Shown: positions 1 through 9,092, counted from the stretch's first letter. The stretch: DNA of 64,000 bases from Fulvimarina sp039652615 (GCF_039652615.1 NZ_JBDJAC010000003.1:277277-341276); one strand, 5' to 3'. Notes: a model not told the origin generated them from the sequence alone. Program-made: numbers and translations.

Positions 1-329
1 GTCTGGTAGATCGTCTCGATGCCGTAGGCTTTCGCATCGCGCGGATTGGAGATCGAGGCCTTTTCACCGCGCACATAGATCTCGCCGGAATCGCGCTTGT
101 AGGCGCCCGACAGGATCTTGATCAGCGTCGACTTGCCGGCACCGTTATGGCCGAGCAGTGCCACCACTTCGCCGGGATAAAGATCGAGCGAGGCACCGTC
201 GACGGCATGAATGCCGCCGAAGGAGATCGAGATATCGTCCATCGCGACCAGGGCCGGGCCGGAGCGATCGACATCGTCGGGATGATGCGCCGCGCCGTGA
301 TCCTTGATGTCCTCCATCGTGGTGCTCAT
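1..329 (-). CDS. xylG: Xylose-type ABC transporter ATP-binding protein, partial (5' end only)
   Basis: This is the N-terminal 109 codons of a sugar ABC transporter ATPase; the rest lies beyond the left edge. It would energise import of D-xylose through the neighbouring permease. The Walker A loop GHNGAGKST is at about residues 60-68, and the following stretch (IKILSGAY) is typical of the CUT2 (ribose/xylose) family, which normally has two fused ATPase halves. The start codon overlaps the xylH stop in an ATGA, so the two are translationally coupled. The N-terminus carries about 25 residues before the usual first strand; Met5 and Met30 are alternative starts. Substrate assignment rests on neighbouring xylF and xylose isomerase. 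Confidence 0.88.
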   Translation of the reverse strand, partial: MSTTMEDIKDHGAAHHPDDVDRSGPALVAMDDISISFGGIHAVDGASLDLYPGEVVALLGHNGAGKSTLIKILSGAYKRDSGEIYVRGEKASISNPRDAKAYGIETIYQ

Positions 330-1642
330 GCCGCCCTCCTGCGGTAGATGGTGTCGAGCCAGACGGCGACGACGAGAACCGCGCCGACGACGATGTTCTG
401 CAAGGGGGTGTCCATGCCGAGGAGCACCATGCCCGATTGCAGGCTCTGCATGACGAGTGCGCCGAGCATGGCCCCCGCGATGGTGCCGGCGCCGCCGGCA
501 AGCGACGTGCCGCCGATGACCGCCGCCGCGATGGTGTAGAGCTCGTCGAGCGTGCCCTGGGCATTGGTGGCCGAGGACAGGCGCGCCGTCGAGATCGCCG
601 CGGCGATCGCCGCGAGCATGCCCATCAGCATGAAGACCATCATGGTGACGCGCTTGGTGTTGATGCCGGCGAGTTCCGCCGCTTCCGGATTGCCGCCGAT
701 GGCGAAGACATAACGGCCGAAGCGGGTGCGCCGGGCGATGAAGGTCATCACGATGCCGACGCCGATGAACAAGAGCACCGGAATGGCATAGCCGAAGCTG
801 ATTTCGAGCCCGCCATCCGGCACGGTGATGCCGTTCGCCTCCGCATAGCGCCGCGCGAGCGGGCCGGGCAGGAGATAGGAATTGACGATGATCGTCGCGG
901 CGATGACGGCAAGGATCGAAAGACCGATCGTGAAGCCCTCGGCCCAGAGCGGCTTCTGGGCGAAGTTGAAGCGCGTGCGCTGCCTGCGGGCATTGAGAGC
1001 ACCTGCGAGGATGAGCACGATTGCAACGGCGGCCAGAATCCAGCTCCAGGTGGCGCCGATCGAACCATCGCTACCGCCGCCCAAGAGCTTGAAATTGTTG
1101 TCTGTGAGCGGGATCGTGCGCCCCGAAGCGACCCACCAGGCCGCGCCTCGCCACACGAGCAAGCCGCCCAGCGTCACGATGAAGGCCGGCACGCCGAGAT
1201 AGGCGATGACGAAGCCCTGCAAGCCGCCGATGAGAAGCCCGCAGATGAGGCCGACGGCGAGCGTCGCGACCCAGACGAGGCCTGAGTCGTAGCCAAGCAT
1301 CGGCGAGATGTACTGGGTCTGGGCGACTGCCATCACCATGCCGGTGACACCGAGGATCGAGCCCACAGACAGGTCGATATTGCGGGTGACGATGACGAGC
1401 ACCATGCCCGTCGCCATGACGCCGACCGAAGCCGTCTGGACAGACAGGTTCCAGAGGTTGCGGGCCGTTAGGAACGTGCCGCCCGAAAGAATGTGAAATC
1501 CGACCCAGATGACCAGCAATGCGCCGATCATGCCGAGCATGCGCGTATCAATCTCCGTCGCGCGCATCATCCCCTTGAAGCCGCCGGCACCGATCGTCGG
1601 GCTGCTGCGGGCCGGGGATGTATTCGAGGTTGCCTCGCTCAA
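326..1642 (-). CDS. xylH: Xylose ABC transporter permease XylH
   Basis: A 438-residue inner-membrane permease of the CUT2 sugar family, forming the channel for periplasmic xylose delivered by XylF. The protein is strongly hydrophobic with around ten or more predicted membrane spans after a Ser/Thr-rich cytoplasmic N-terminus of about 30 residues. The C-terminal half contains the BPD_transp_2 signature region with GGNPEAAELAGI near residues 315-330 and a Gly/Ala-rich segment (AVIGGTSLAGGAGTIAGAMLGAL). Length is longer than RbsC-type permeases and fits XylH. It lies downstream of xylF with a 233-base gap and overlaps xylG by four bases. Family assignment is firm; xylose specificity comes from context. 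Confidence 0.9.
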   Translation of the reverse strand: MSEATSNTSPARSSPTIGAGGFKGMMRATEIDTRMLGMIGALLVIWVGFHILSGGTFLTARNLWNLSVQTASVGVMATGMVLVIVTRNIDLSVGSILGVTGMVMAVAQTQYISPMLGYDSGLVWVATLAVGLICGLLIGGLQGFVIAYLGVPAFIVTLGGLLVWRGAAWWVASGRTIPLTDNNFKLLGGGSDGSIGATWSWILAAVAIVLILAGALNARRQRTRFNFAQKPLWAEGFTIGLSILAVIAATIIVNSYLLPGPLARRYAEANGITVPDGGLEISFGYAIPVLLFIGVGIVMTFIARRTRFGRYVFAIGGNPEAAELAGINTKRVTMMVFMLMGMLAAIAAAISTARLSSATNAQGTLDELYTIAAAVIGGTSLAGGAGTIAGAMLGALVMQSLQSGMVLLGMDTPLQNIVVGAVLVVAVWLDTIYRRRAA

Positions 1643-1875
1643 TACCGCCTCCCATTCGCGATCGCCGTCCGCGAGGCCTCAAGGCTCGGCATGGCTGGCG
1701 GTTCGCACGGTTTTGTTCTGGTTTAAGTCCGATCGCTCGGGATCGGCCGATATTGGTACCGCCTCGCCTCAACGCACAAGCTGGCCCCAACGCCCCCTGT
1801 CAATCGAAGGGGCGATCTTTCGAGAATGACCGCAGCACATGGCTGCGGCCATCCATTATCGTCGCTGGCTCGCGA
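1643..1875. other. Intergenic spacer between xylF and xylH with a small hairpin
   Basis: These 233 bases separate the binding-protein gene from the permease gene on the minus strand. The only structure I see is a 6-bp inverted repeat, CCGATC/GATCGG at 1729-1746, which could reduce read-through from xylF into xylH. There is no T-run and no convincing reading frame. Confidence 0.35.
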
Positions 1876-2919
1876 TTATTCGCAGGCCGGAACCGAACCG
1901 GCTTCGACGCCTTGGCAGACGGTCTCCTTGGACACCCAGCCGGCATCGATGATGGTCTGGAGATTGTCCTTGGTGATCGCCAGCGGCTTCAGGAAGATCG
2001 CCTGGAGCTCCTGACCATTGGGGCTCTGCCAGCCTTCCGCGCCATCGACGCCGGACATTTCCGTGCCGTCCGCGAGTTGCAGAGCGATTTCTGCGGCGCG
2101 CTTGCCGAGTTCGCGGGAATCCTTCCAGACCGAGACGGTCTGCGTGCCGAGCGCGATGCGGTTGAGGGCCGCCTGATCCGCGTCCTGGCCGGAGACCGGA
2201 ACCGAACCCGCCATACCCTGAGCCTCGAGCGCGGCGATCGCGCCGCCGGCAGTGCCGTCATTGGAGGCGACGACCGCGTCGACTTCGTTGTTGTTGGCGG
2301 TCAGGATCTGTTCCATGTTCTGCTGGGCGTTCGCCGGAAGCCAGGCATCCGTGTAGGCTTCGCCGACATTCTTGATCTTGCCGGAATCGATGGCTTCCTT
2401 GAGGACTTCCATCTGCCCTTCGAAGAGGAAGTCGGCGTTCGGATCGGCCGACGAGCCCTTGATGAAGGCGTAGTTGCCTTCTGGCTGAACCTTCTGGACC
2501 TCGCGGGCCTGGATGCGGCCGACTTCCTTGTTGTCGAAGGTGAGGTAGAAGGCGTTCGGATCTTCGATCAGCCGGTCATAGCCGACGACCGGAATGCCGT
2601 TGTTCACGGCTGTCTGGACAGCCGGGCCGATCGCCGCGGAATCCTGGGCAAGGATGATCAGCGCGTCTGCGCCTTGCGTGATCAGCGACTCGACGTCCGT
2701 AAGCTGCTTGGCTGCGGACGACTGCGCGTCAGCGGAAATGTACTGCGCGCCGGCTGCCTCGAGGGCCTCCTTGATCGCTGCCTCGTCCGTCTTCCAGCGT
2801 TCTTCCTGGAAATTCGACCATGACACGCCGACTGTCGGGCCGTCCTGGGCGATCGCACCCGTCGTGGCGCCAGCGATCGTGAACACCGCGCCGGCAAGCG
2901 CGAGCTTCAAAGTCTTCAT
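1876..2919 (-). CDS. xylF: D-xylose ABC transporter substrate-binding protein XylF
   Basis: A 347-residue periplasmic binding protein of the ribose/xylose (type 1, Peripla_BP_4) family that captures xylose and passes it to XylH. The start was chosen at Met of MKTLKLALAGAVF because GGGAGGA precedes it at a normal distance and it begins a classic signal peptide with cleavage after AIA-Q at about residue 24. The mature part opens with PTVGVSWSNFQEERWKTDE, close to known XylF proteins, and contains the hinge-region VVGYDRLI and a C-terminal VPVSGQDAD segment with sugar-contacting acidic residues. A longer open frame upstream to 3024 has no ribosome site. It is first in the xylF-xylH-xylG run and divergent from the ROK regulator. 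Confidence 0.93.
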   Translation of the reverse strand: MKTLKLALAGAVFTIAGATTGAIAQDGPTVGVSWSNFQEERWKTDEAAIKEALEAAGAQYISADAQSSAAKQLTDVESLITQGADALIILAQDSAAIGPAVQTAVNNGIPVVGYDRLIEDPNAFYLTFDNKEVGRIQAREVQKVQPEGNYAFIKGSSADPNADFLFEGQMEVLKEAIDSGKIKNVGEAYTDAWLPANAQQNMEQILTANNNEVDAVVASNDGTAGGAIAALEAQGMAGSVPVSGQDADQAALNRIALGTQTVSVWKDSRELGKRAAEIALQLADGTEMSGVDGAEGWQSPNGQELQAIFLKPLAITKDNLQTIIDAGWVSKETVCQGVEAGSVPACE

Positions 2920-2990
2920 CTTGTATCCTCCCTGGCGTCGCAACGCCGTCGTCACTCCCCCGACGCTACTCCTCCGCGTCGATCGGAGAC

Positions 2991-3011
2991 TTTTTCCAAG
3001 CCTCGGAAAAA
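2991..3011. promoter_or_regulatory. Inverted repeat, probable operator of the ROK regulator
   Basis: Two perfect 7-base arms, TTTTTCC (2991-2997) and GGAAAAA (3005-3011), are separated by 7 bases. The site lies in the divergent intergenic space between xylF and the ROK regulator, where a repressor controlling both directions would bind. That it is the regulator's site is inferred from position and symmetry only. Confidence 0.5.
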
Positions 3012-3100
3012 ATGGTGACAGCAATTCCGAAGTCTGTCAACTTATGTTCGTCGTCGACCGGAGGGAGACCGGGACGCACGACGGGAGGACCGGAAAGACC

Positions 3101-4330
3101 ATGCTCGCCAAGACCGATGCCGAGAGCGTGCGCGCCCATAACCGGCGCGCGGTGATCGATCATCTGCGCCGTAGCAGCGTATCGACGCGACGCGACGTCA
3201 GCGCGGCGACCGGCCTGTCGGTTTCGTCGGCCTCGGCAATCACGGCAGCTCTCATCCGCGACGGCGTGCTGATCGAGTCCTCGGACGACGATCGTAGCCT
3301 GAAACGCGGGCGTCCCGAGCGACGGCTCGGCTTCGAGCCGGGAGCAGCGACCGTCGCCGCCGTCAAGATCGCCGTCGGCGAAATGGCCATCCGCGTGTCG
3401 GACTATGCCGGCGAGCCCCTTGCCCATCTCCATCGCGTCATGAACATCGCCGATCTCGACGCCGACGGCATGGTGACGGCGATCGCGGATCTCGTTCGCG
3501 AAGCCGAAGGGCTTATCGAACGCCCTCAATGCGCGGCAACGGAGCAGCTGACACTCGCCGTTCAGGGCAAGACGGACGTGGAGGCGGGCCGCATCGTCTG
3601 GTCGCCGGCAATGAAACATCGCGATCTCGTGGTCGGGCCGAAACTTGCCCAGGCTCTCGATGCCACGGTCAGTGTCTGCAACGATTGTTCGCTGATGCCG
3701 GAGGGTGTTCGCTGGCGCGGTGGCACCAGCGCGCGGGACTTCGCCTTTCTTTTCATCGGCTTCGGTGTCGGCATGGGGCTGAGGATCGGCGGACGGACCT
3801 TCCAGGAGGGTACGAATTCGGCCGTCGAGTTCGGCCACATCAACCATGTGCCCGGAGGAGCTGCCTGCCGGTGCGGCAATTCCGGCTGCGTGGAAGCCTA
3901 TGCCGGAGATTATGCGATCTGGCGGCGGGCGCTGGGCAGACCGCCCTCGGACATCATCGACCGCCGGCTTACCGATTCCGAAATTCATCGGCTCGCCGAA
4001 GACGCGCGACAAGCACCGGGCGACGCACGAGCGGCTTTCGAGGAGGCAGGAAAGGCGATCGGATACGGGCTCGGCCGCCTCTTCACCATCATCGACCCCT
4101 TGCCGATCATCTTCACCGGCGCTGGCGCCCATGCGATCGATCTTATGGAGCCTGCAATCCGCAAGGGTATCGCCGAAAGCTCCATCGCCGAACAGGGCGC
4201 GGACGTGGCCTTCAGTGTCGAGGAGGATGTCGATGCCCTCGTCTTCGAGGCAGCGACCAATCATGCGCTCGCCGGGATCGACGAACGCCTTGCCCGCAAT
4301 CCCGGACGCCATTCGGAGGCCGCAGAATGA
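3101..4330 (+). CDS. ROK-family transcriptional regulator, XylR-like
   Basis: A 409-residue repressor with an N-terminal MarR-like winged helix (HNRRAVIDHLRRSS, TRRDVSAATGLSVSSASAITAALIRDG at about residues 10-60) and a C-terminal ROK sugar-kinase-like domain. The ROK zinc signature is visible: EFGHINHVPGGAACRCGNSGC with its His and Cys ligands, followed by VEAYAG. Such proteins bind a sugar through the kinase-like fold and release DNA; the position divergent from xylF suggests xylose as effector. The start at 3101 has GGGAGGA upstream; an in-frame ATG at 3044 lacks one. It overlaps the next gene by ATGA, so it heads an operon with two secreted proteins, which is unusual for a xylR. Confidence 0.88.
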   Translation: MLAKTDAESVRAHNRRAVIDHLRRSSVSTRRDVSAATGLSVSSASAITAALIRDGVLIESSDDDRSLKRGRPERRLGFEPGAATVAAVKIAVGEMAIRVSDYAGEPLAHLHRVMNIADLDADGMVTAIADLVREAEGLIERPQCAATEQLTLAVQGKTDVEAGRIVWSPAMKHRDLVVGPKLAQALDATVSVCNDCSLMPEGVRWRGGTSARDFAFLFIGFGVGMGLRIGGRTFQEGTNSAVEFGHINHVPGGAACRCGNSGCVEAYAGDYAIWRRALGRPPSDIIDRRLTDSEIHRLAEDARQAPGDARAAFEEAGKAIGYGLGRLFTIIDPLPIIFTGAGAHAIDLMEPAIRKGIAESSIAEQGADVAFSVEEDVDALVFEAATNHALAGIDERLARNPGRHSEAAE

Positions 4331-5757
4331 TAACGAACCGAACCGTGTTCGGAGCCGGGCTCGCCGCTGCGACCCTTGTCTTCGCAGCCCCGGCCCTGTC
4401 CGGCGACACGCCACCCTGGTCGGAACATGCGATCCGCGAGCCGGTCGAGCAGGCGACATTGGCCGGCCAGCTCTCGAAAGCCGATCTCGAGGCGCTCGTC
4501 GAGAAGGGCCGGGAGTTTTTCGAAGCCCGCTTCACGACCCTCGACGGAGCCGGCCGGCCGCATGCGACGCAAGCGATCATTCCAACGGCCCATCGCCGGC
4601 CGGTAGAGCACGATTTCCAGCGCCTTGCCGGCCCGGACGCCAATGCCTGCGCATCATGTCACAACGAACCGGTAACGGGCGGGGCCGGCGGTTTCGTCAG
4701 CAATGTCTTCGTCTCGGAAGGCTTCGAAAGCGCCGATTTCGACACGCTCGATCCACAATTCTCAAATGAACGCGGCACCAATCATCTCTTCGGCGCAGGG
4801 CTCGTCGAGCTTCTGGCGCGCGAAATGTCCGCCGATCTGAAAGCCGAGCGCACGAAAGCGCTAAAGAGCGCGCGCCAGAGCGGCGAGCCGACCAGGGCCG
4901 TGCTCGAAACCAAGGGCATATCCTTCGGCTTCCTCACCGCCCTTCCCGACGGCTCGGTCGATTTTTCCGGGCTTGAAGGCGTCGACGCCGACCTCGTCAT
5001 CCGTCCCTTCACGCAGAAGGGGGTGATGACGTCCCTGCGCCAGTTTACGGTCAATGCCCTCAACCAGCATCACGGCATCCAGCCCGACGAGCGCTGGGGC
5101 GCCCGCTGGACGGCCACCGACGATTTCGACCGCGACGGCAAGGGGAAGGAATTCAGCGAAGGCTCGGTTTCAGCCATGGTCGCCTTTCAGGCCGCCCTGC
5201 CCGCGCCGCTGGAAGCCGATCCCGGCGACGAAGCCTGGCGGCAGGCGGCGGCACGGGGCCGGGCGGTGTTCACCGATCTCGGCTGCGCGTCCTGCCATCG
5301 CCCACACCTGCCGCTCGAAAGCCTCGCCTTTTCCGATCCCGGCCCGCTCGATACGGCCGGAACACTGCGTCTCGGCGATGTCGAGACCGCCGCGATCTAC
5401 GACCTGTCCCTTCTCGACTGGGCGAAGAGCTTGCCGCGCGACGAGGACGGCCGCGTACTCGTGCCGCTCTTCGGCGATCTCAAGCGCCATCGGATCGCCG
5501 ATCAGCGCCAATCGGCTCTCGGCAACGAGACGCTTGCCCAGCGCTTCGTCGAGCGCGACGTCTTCATGACCGCCGAACTCTGGGGGCTCGCCGACACCGC
5601 GCCTTACGGTCATCGCGGCGACATGACCACACTCGACGAGGTGATCCGCGCCCATGGCGGCGAAGCCTTTGAGGCGGCAAAGGCCTATGGCGCGCTTACA
5701 GAAGACGATCGCTCCGCGCTGATCGCGTGGCTCAAGACCTTGAGGATCGAACAATGA
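4327..5757 (+). CDS. Secreted dihaem oxidoreductase (DHOR / DUF1111-like cytochrome c peroxidase relative)
   Basis: A 476-residue periplasmic c-type cytochrome. It has a signal peptide ending at about ALSG-D (residue 24) and two haem-binding CASCH motifs, one at about residue 110 and one near residue 320 (TDLGCASCHRPHL). The C-terminal stretch ELWGLADTAPYGHRGDMTTLDEVIRAHGG is the distal signature of dihaem oxidoreductases/MauG-like proteins. It overlaps both neighbours by ATGA, so it should be made together with the ROK regulator and the CRTAC1 protein. Substrate is unknown; family members carry out oxidative chemistry on periplasmic substrates or act as peroxidases. DHOR assignment is good, function is not known. 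Confidence 0.82.
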   Translation: MITNRTVFGAGLAAATLVFAAPALSGDTPPWSEHAIREPVEQATLAGQLSKADLEALVEKGREFFEARFTTLDGAGRPHATQAIIPTAHRRPVEHDFQRLAGPDANACASCHNEPVTGGAGGFVSNVFVSEGFESADFDTLDPQFSNERGTNHLFGAGLVELLAREMSADLKAERTKALKSARQSGEPTRAVLETKGISFGFLTALPDGSVDFSGLEGVDADLVIRPFTQKGVMTSLRQFTVNALNQHHGIQPDERWGARWTATDDFDRDGKGKEFSEGSVSAMVAFQAALPAPLEADPGDEAWRQAAARGRAVFTDLGCASCHRPHLPLESLAFSDPGPLDTAGTLRLGDVETAAIYDLSLLDWAKSLPRDEDGRVLVPLFGDLKRHRIADQRQSALGNETLAQRFVERDVFMTAELWGLADTAPYGHRGDMTTLDEVIRAHGGEAFEAAKAYGALTEDDRSALIAWLKTLRIEQ

Positions 5758-7472
5758 TGCCGGCTGAAAAGGTCAGGACCGCGCCCTTGCGGTCAAGGCG
5801 GCGAATGAGCCTCCATCGGCGCGTGGCGCTTGCGTTCCTGGCGGGTCTTGTCTCTGCGACACCGCAGCTTGCGGCCGCGCAAACCGGTGCCGCGCCGCAG
5901 GCTTTTGCGGCCGATACGCCGGTCCTCCATGAAGAGGCCGAGGCCGCGGGCCTCTCGCACGTCTATGACGGTCCCTGGGAGTTCTTCGTCGGTGGCGGTG
6001 GCGCGGCCTTCGACTGTGACGGCGATCGCAAACAGGACGTGTTTCTCGCTGGCGGCAAGGAACCTGCCCAGCTCTTCCGCAATCGCTCGAAGGTGAGCGG
6101 GGCCCTCGCCTTCGAGCCCACGGAGACAGGCGTCGACGCGGACATCCTGACCAAGGTCACCGGTGCCTATGGGCTCGATATCGACCAGGATGGCGTCAAG
6201 GATCTCGTCCTGTTGCGCGTCGGTGCGAACCACGTGCTGAAGGGACTCGGAAACTGCCGCTTCGAGGATGCGACGCGCACCTTCGCCATCGATCCGGGGC
6301 GTGACTGGACGACCGCTTTTTCGGCGACGTTCGAGCCGGATCTCTCCTTTCCGACACTCGCCTTTGGCAATTACGTTGATCGGTCCGCCCCCGGCTCGCC
6401 CTGGGGCACCTGCGCCGACAATCAGCTGATGCGCCCGCTGAAGGGCCGCGAGCAACCGGACTATTCCGAGCCACAGCGCCTTTCGCCCGGCTTTTGCGCG
6501 CTCTCGATGCTCTTCACCGACTGGAACCGCACCGGCGAGCCGTCCTTACGTATCACCAATGACCGGCAATATTATCGCGGCGGCGAGGAGCAGCTCTGGC
6601 GTATCGAGCCGGGCCGCCCCGCCCGCCCCTATCGCAAGGCCGATGGCTGGCAGCACCTGTCGATCTGGGGCATGGGCATCGCGGAGGCCGATCTGAACGG
6701 CGACGGCTGGCCGGAATATGCCCTGACCTCCATGGGCGACACGAAACTTCAGGTTCTCGACCGGACCTTCGAGGACACGCCGACTTACGAAGACGAGGCC
6801 TTCGATCGGGGCGCGACCGCCCATCGCCCCTATGAGGGCGACGAGAGCAAGCCCTCGACCGGCTGGCATGCGGAATTCGCCGACTTCAACAACGACACCG
6901 CCCTCGATCTCTTCATCGCCAAGGGCAATGTGGAGGCGATGCCCGATTTCGCCGCCTTCGACCCGGATAACCTATTGATGGGCGGCTTCGACGGCCGCTT
7001 TACCGAACGCGGGCGCGAGGCGGGCATCGCGCGTTTCACCAAGGGGCGCGGCGCGCTCGTTGCCGATTTCAACATGGATGGCGCACTCGACCTTCTCGTC
7101 GTCAATCGCGGCGGCAAGGCAAGCCTCTTCCGCAATCTCGGTGGGGCAAGCGATTTCGGGCCACGGCCCCTGGGCAATTTTCTTGAGGTCGAACTCCGCC
7201 AGAACGGGGCCAATCGTGAGGCCCTCGGCGCCAAGCTCGCCGTGCGCGTCGGCACCAGGACCTTGATGCGCACTGTGAAGGTGGGCGGCGGTCATGCCTC
7301 GGGCTCGAACGGCTTCATCCATCTCGGCCTCGGCGTTGCCGAACGCGCGGAAATCCGCGTCCAATGGCCGGATGGCGAATGGAGTCACCCCTATAGGGTG
7401 TTCGCCAATAATTTCGTCCTCATCGACCGGGACGCGGACGAGGCACGCTATTGGTACCCGATCGACGGATAG
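5754..7472 (+). CDS. Secreted CRTAC1/UnbV-type VCBS (FG-GAP) repeat protein
   Basis: A 572-residue exported protein built of FG-GAP/VCBS calcium-binding repeats, probably a beta-propeller. Repeat motifs with Asp-rich calcium loops are visible, such as DCDGDRKQD, DIDQDGVKD, DLNGDGWPE, DFNNDTALD and DFNMDGALD. The C-terminus (residues about 470-560) matches the ASPIC/UnbV domain: ALGAKLAVRVG, GGGHASGSNGFIHLGLGVAE and VQWPDGEW. A signal sequence starts at Met18 (position 5805) after a basic N-terminus; ATG 5754 is kept as start because it overlaps the upstream stop. Proteins of this type are recurrently encoded beside dihaem cytochromes; the role is unknown. Confidence 0.82.
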   Translation: MMPAEKVRTAPLRSRRRMSLHRRVALAFLAGLVSATPQLAAAQTGAAPQAFAADTPVLHEEAEAAGLSHVYDGPWEFFVGGGGAAFDCDGDRKQDVFLAGGKEPAQLFRNRSKVSGALAFEPTETGVDADILTKVTGAYGLDIDQDGVKDLVLLRVGANHVLKGLGNCRFEDATRTFAIDPGRDWTTAFSATFEPDLSFPTLAFGNYVDRSAPGSPWGTCADNQLMRPLKGREQPDYSEPQRLSPGFCALSMLFTDWNRTGEPSLRITNDRQYYRGGEEQLWRIEPGRPARPYRKADGWQHLSIWGMGIAEADLNGDGWPEYALTSMGDTKLQVLDRTFEDTPTYEDEAFDRGATAHRPYEGDESKPSTGWHAEFADFNNDTALDLFIAKGNVEAMPDFAAFDPDNLLMGGFDGRFTERGREAGIARFTKGRGALVADFNMDGALDLLVVNRGGKASLFRNLGGASDFGPRPLGNFLEVELRQNGANREALGAKLAVRVGTRTLMRTVKVGGGHASGSNGFIHLGLGVAERAEIRVQWPDGEWSHPYRVFANNFVLIDRDADEARYWYPIDG

Positions 7473-7510
7473 GCTTCGTGGACGAAGGACAGGCTTTGTC
7501 CACGAAGCCT
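7471..7510. terminator. Bidirectional hairpin terminator between convergent genes
   Basis: A perfect 13-bp stem (7471-7483 pairing with 7498-7510, arm AGGCTTCGTGGAC) with a 14-base loop sits between the CRTAC1 gene stop (7472) and the xylA stop (7519). There is no long T-run, but the stem strength and convergent setting support termination for both strands. Confidence 0.7.
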
Positions 7511-7518
7511 GATTGGCG

Positions 7519-8826
7519 TTACACGACGTATCGATTGACGAGGTTTTCCAGCCGTTCCTGACGGCCCGATCGGGGCTGCGGATCGAGCCCTTCGGCTTCG
7601 ACGCGTGCGGCGGCCGCTTCAAGGTCACCGGCAAGCATGGTTCTCGCCGCCTCGCTCTCCCAGCCCTCGTAGCGCGCGCGAAGCGCCTGTTCGAGTTCGC
7701 CGTCTTCAAGCATTTGCGCAGCGGCCTTCAGCCCTGCCGCGCAGACATCCATGCCGCCCAGATGGGACAGGATCAGATCGTCCGTGTCGATCGACTGGCG
7801 CCGTATCTTGGCATCGAAGTTCGTGCCGCCCGTGCCGAGCCCACCATTTTTCAGGATCTCGTAATAGGCGAGCGCGACCTCGGGCACGTTGTTCGGGAAC
7901 TGGTCGGTATCCCAGCCGGACTGGTAGTCGTTGCGGTTCATGTCGATCGAGCCGAGGATGCCGAGCTGGCGGGCGAGATGCAGTTCGTGCTCGAACGAAT
8001 GGCCGGCGAGGATCGCGTGGCCCTGCTCGATGTTCAGTTTGACCTCTCCTTCGAGCCCGAAGTCCTTCAGGAAGCCATAGATCGTCCCGACATCGTAGTC
8101 ATATTGATGCTTAGACGGCTCCTGCGGCTTGGGTTCGATCAGGATCGTGCCGCCGAACCCGATCCTGCGGGCGTAATCGACGACCATTTGAAGGAACCGG
8201 CCGTAATGGGCGCGTTCTTTGCCCATGTCGGTGTTGAGCAGGGTCTCGTAGCCTTCGCGTCCGCCCCACAACACATAGTTCTCGCCGCCGAGACGGTGCG
8301 TGGCGTCGATGCAGCTCTTCACTGTCGCCGCCGCATAGGCGAAGACATCGGGGTCGGGATTCGTCGCGGCCCCCGACATGAAGCGGCGATGGGTGAACAT
8401 GTTCGCCGTACCCCAGAGGCATTTTACGCCGGTCTCCTCCATTTTCGGGCCGACATAATCCACCCATTCGAAGAGCCGGTCGCGACTTTCCGCGAACGAA
8501 CCGCCCTCGGGGCGGACGTCGAGATCGTGCCAGCAAAAATAGGGCGCGCCGAGGATCGAGAACATCTCGAAGGCCGCATCCGCCTTCTGCCGCATGCTGT
8601 CCATGGTGTCTTGCGGATACCAAGGCCGATCGAAGGTGCGACCGCCGAACGGATCGCCCCCTTCCCAGGCGAAGGAGTGCCAGTAGGCGACCGCGAAGCG
8701 CAGGTGATCGCGCATCGTCTTGCCGGCGATGACGGCGTCCGGGTCATAGTGTCGGAAGGCGAATTCGTTCCGCGTTTCAGGGCCTTCGTATCGGATCGGA
8801 TCGATTCCGGAGAAATAGGACGCCAT
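7519..8826 (-). CDS. xylA: Xylose isomerase
   Basis: Converts D-xylose to D-xylulose in the cytoplasm, the first step after uptake. The 435-residue length is normal for class II xylose isomerases. Visible signatures are the catalytic-His segment FCWHDLDVRPEG at about residues 100-112, the metal-binding ILIEPKPQEPSKHQYDYD near 230-250, NIEQGHAILAGHSFEHEL near 270, and GSIDMNRNDYQSGWDTDQFP near 295-315. Two usually conserved positions differ from common sequences (GSIDANRGDYQ and NIEANHATLAGH are more usual). No xylulokinase gene is visible in the window. It follows the second sugar ABC system on the same strand after 266 bases, so it probably has its own promoter. Confidence 0.95.
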   Translation of the reverse strand: MASYFSGIDPIRYEGPETRNEFAFRHYDPDAVIAGKTMRDHLRFAVAYWHSFAWEGGDPFGGRTFDRPWYPQDTMDSMRQKADAAFEMFSILGAPYFCWHDLDVRPEGGSFAESRDRLFEWVDYVGPKMEETGVKCLWGTANMFTHRRFMSGAATNPDPDVFAYAAATVKSCIDATHRLGGENYVLWGGREGYETLLNTDMGKERAHYGRFLQMVVDYARRIGFGGTILIEPKPQEPSKHQYDYDVGTIYGFLKDFGLEGEVKLNIEQGHAILAGHSFEHELHLARQLGILGSIDMNRNDYQSGWDTDQFPNNVPEVALAYYEILKNGGLGTGGTNFDAKIRRQSIDTDDLILSHLGGMDVCAAGLKAAAQMLEDGELEQALRARYEGWESEAARTMLAGDLEAAAARVEAEGLDPQPRSGRQERLENLVNRYVV

Positions 8827-9092
8827 GGTGTCGATGCTTTCTGGGAGATGATGGGTGTAAGAGTGCTGCGACAGCTATCATCCATCGCGGGTTTCGGGCC
8901 GAGTGGGCTCGTCACGCATTGGATGAGAGCGATCTGTCCGGGGCGCGTTCAGCCAGCGTTCAAGACGCCGCCACGAACGCCGGTGGCCCGTAAAAGTTTC
9001 GATCGCACCCTCCCCTTCGAGGCTCGTCATGTCCAAGGACATTCCGAGCCCCTCAGGACGAGGATGCTTTTCGTCAGCCGGACGCGGCCGTC
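8827..9092. promoter_or_regulatory. Upstream region of xylA
   Basis: This spacer lies between the second ABC binding-protein gene and xylA, both on the minus strand, and should hold the xylA promoter. A weak hairpin (GCCGT/ACGGC) sits around 9088-9103 and includes the stop codon of the binding-protein gene. I could not identify a clear operator. Confidence 0.35.

Noticed and set aside
1618..2823. A 401-codon plus-strand open frame
   Set aside because: Antisense to xylF; composition typical of a shadow frame.
2966..4459. A 497-codon minus-strand open frame
   Set aside because: Antisense to the ROK regulator and dihaem protein, both with clear motifs.
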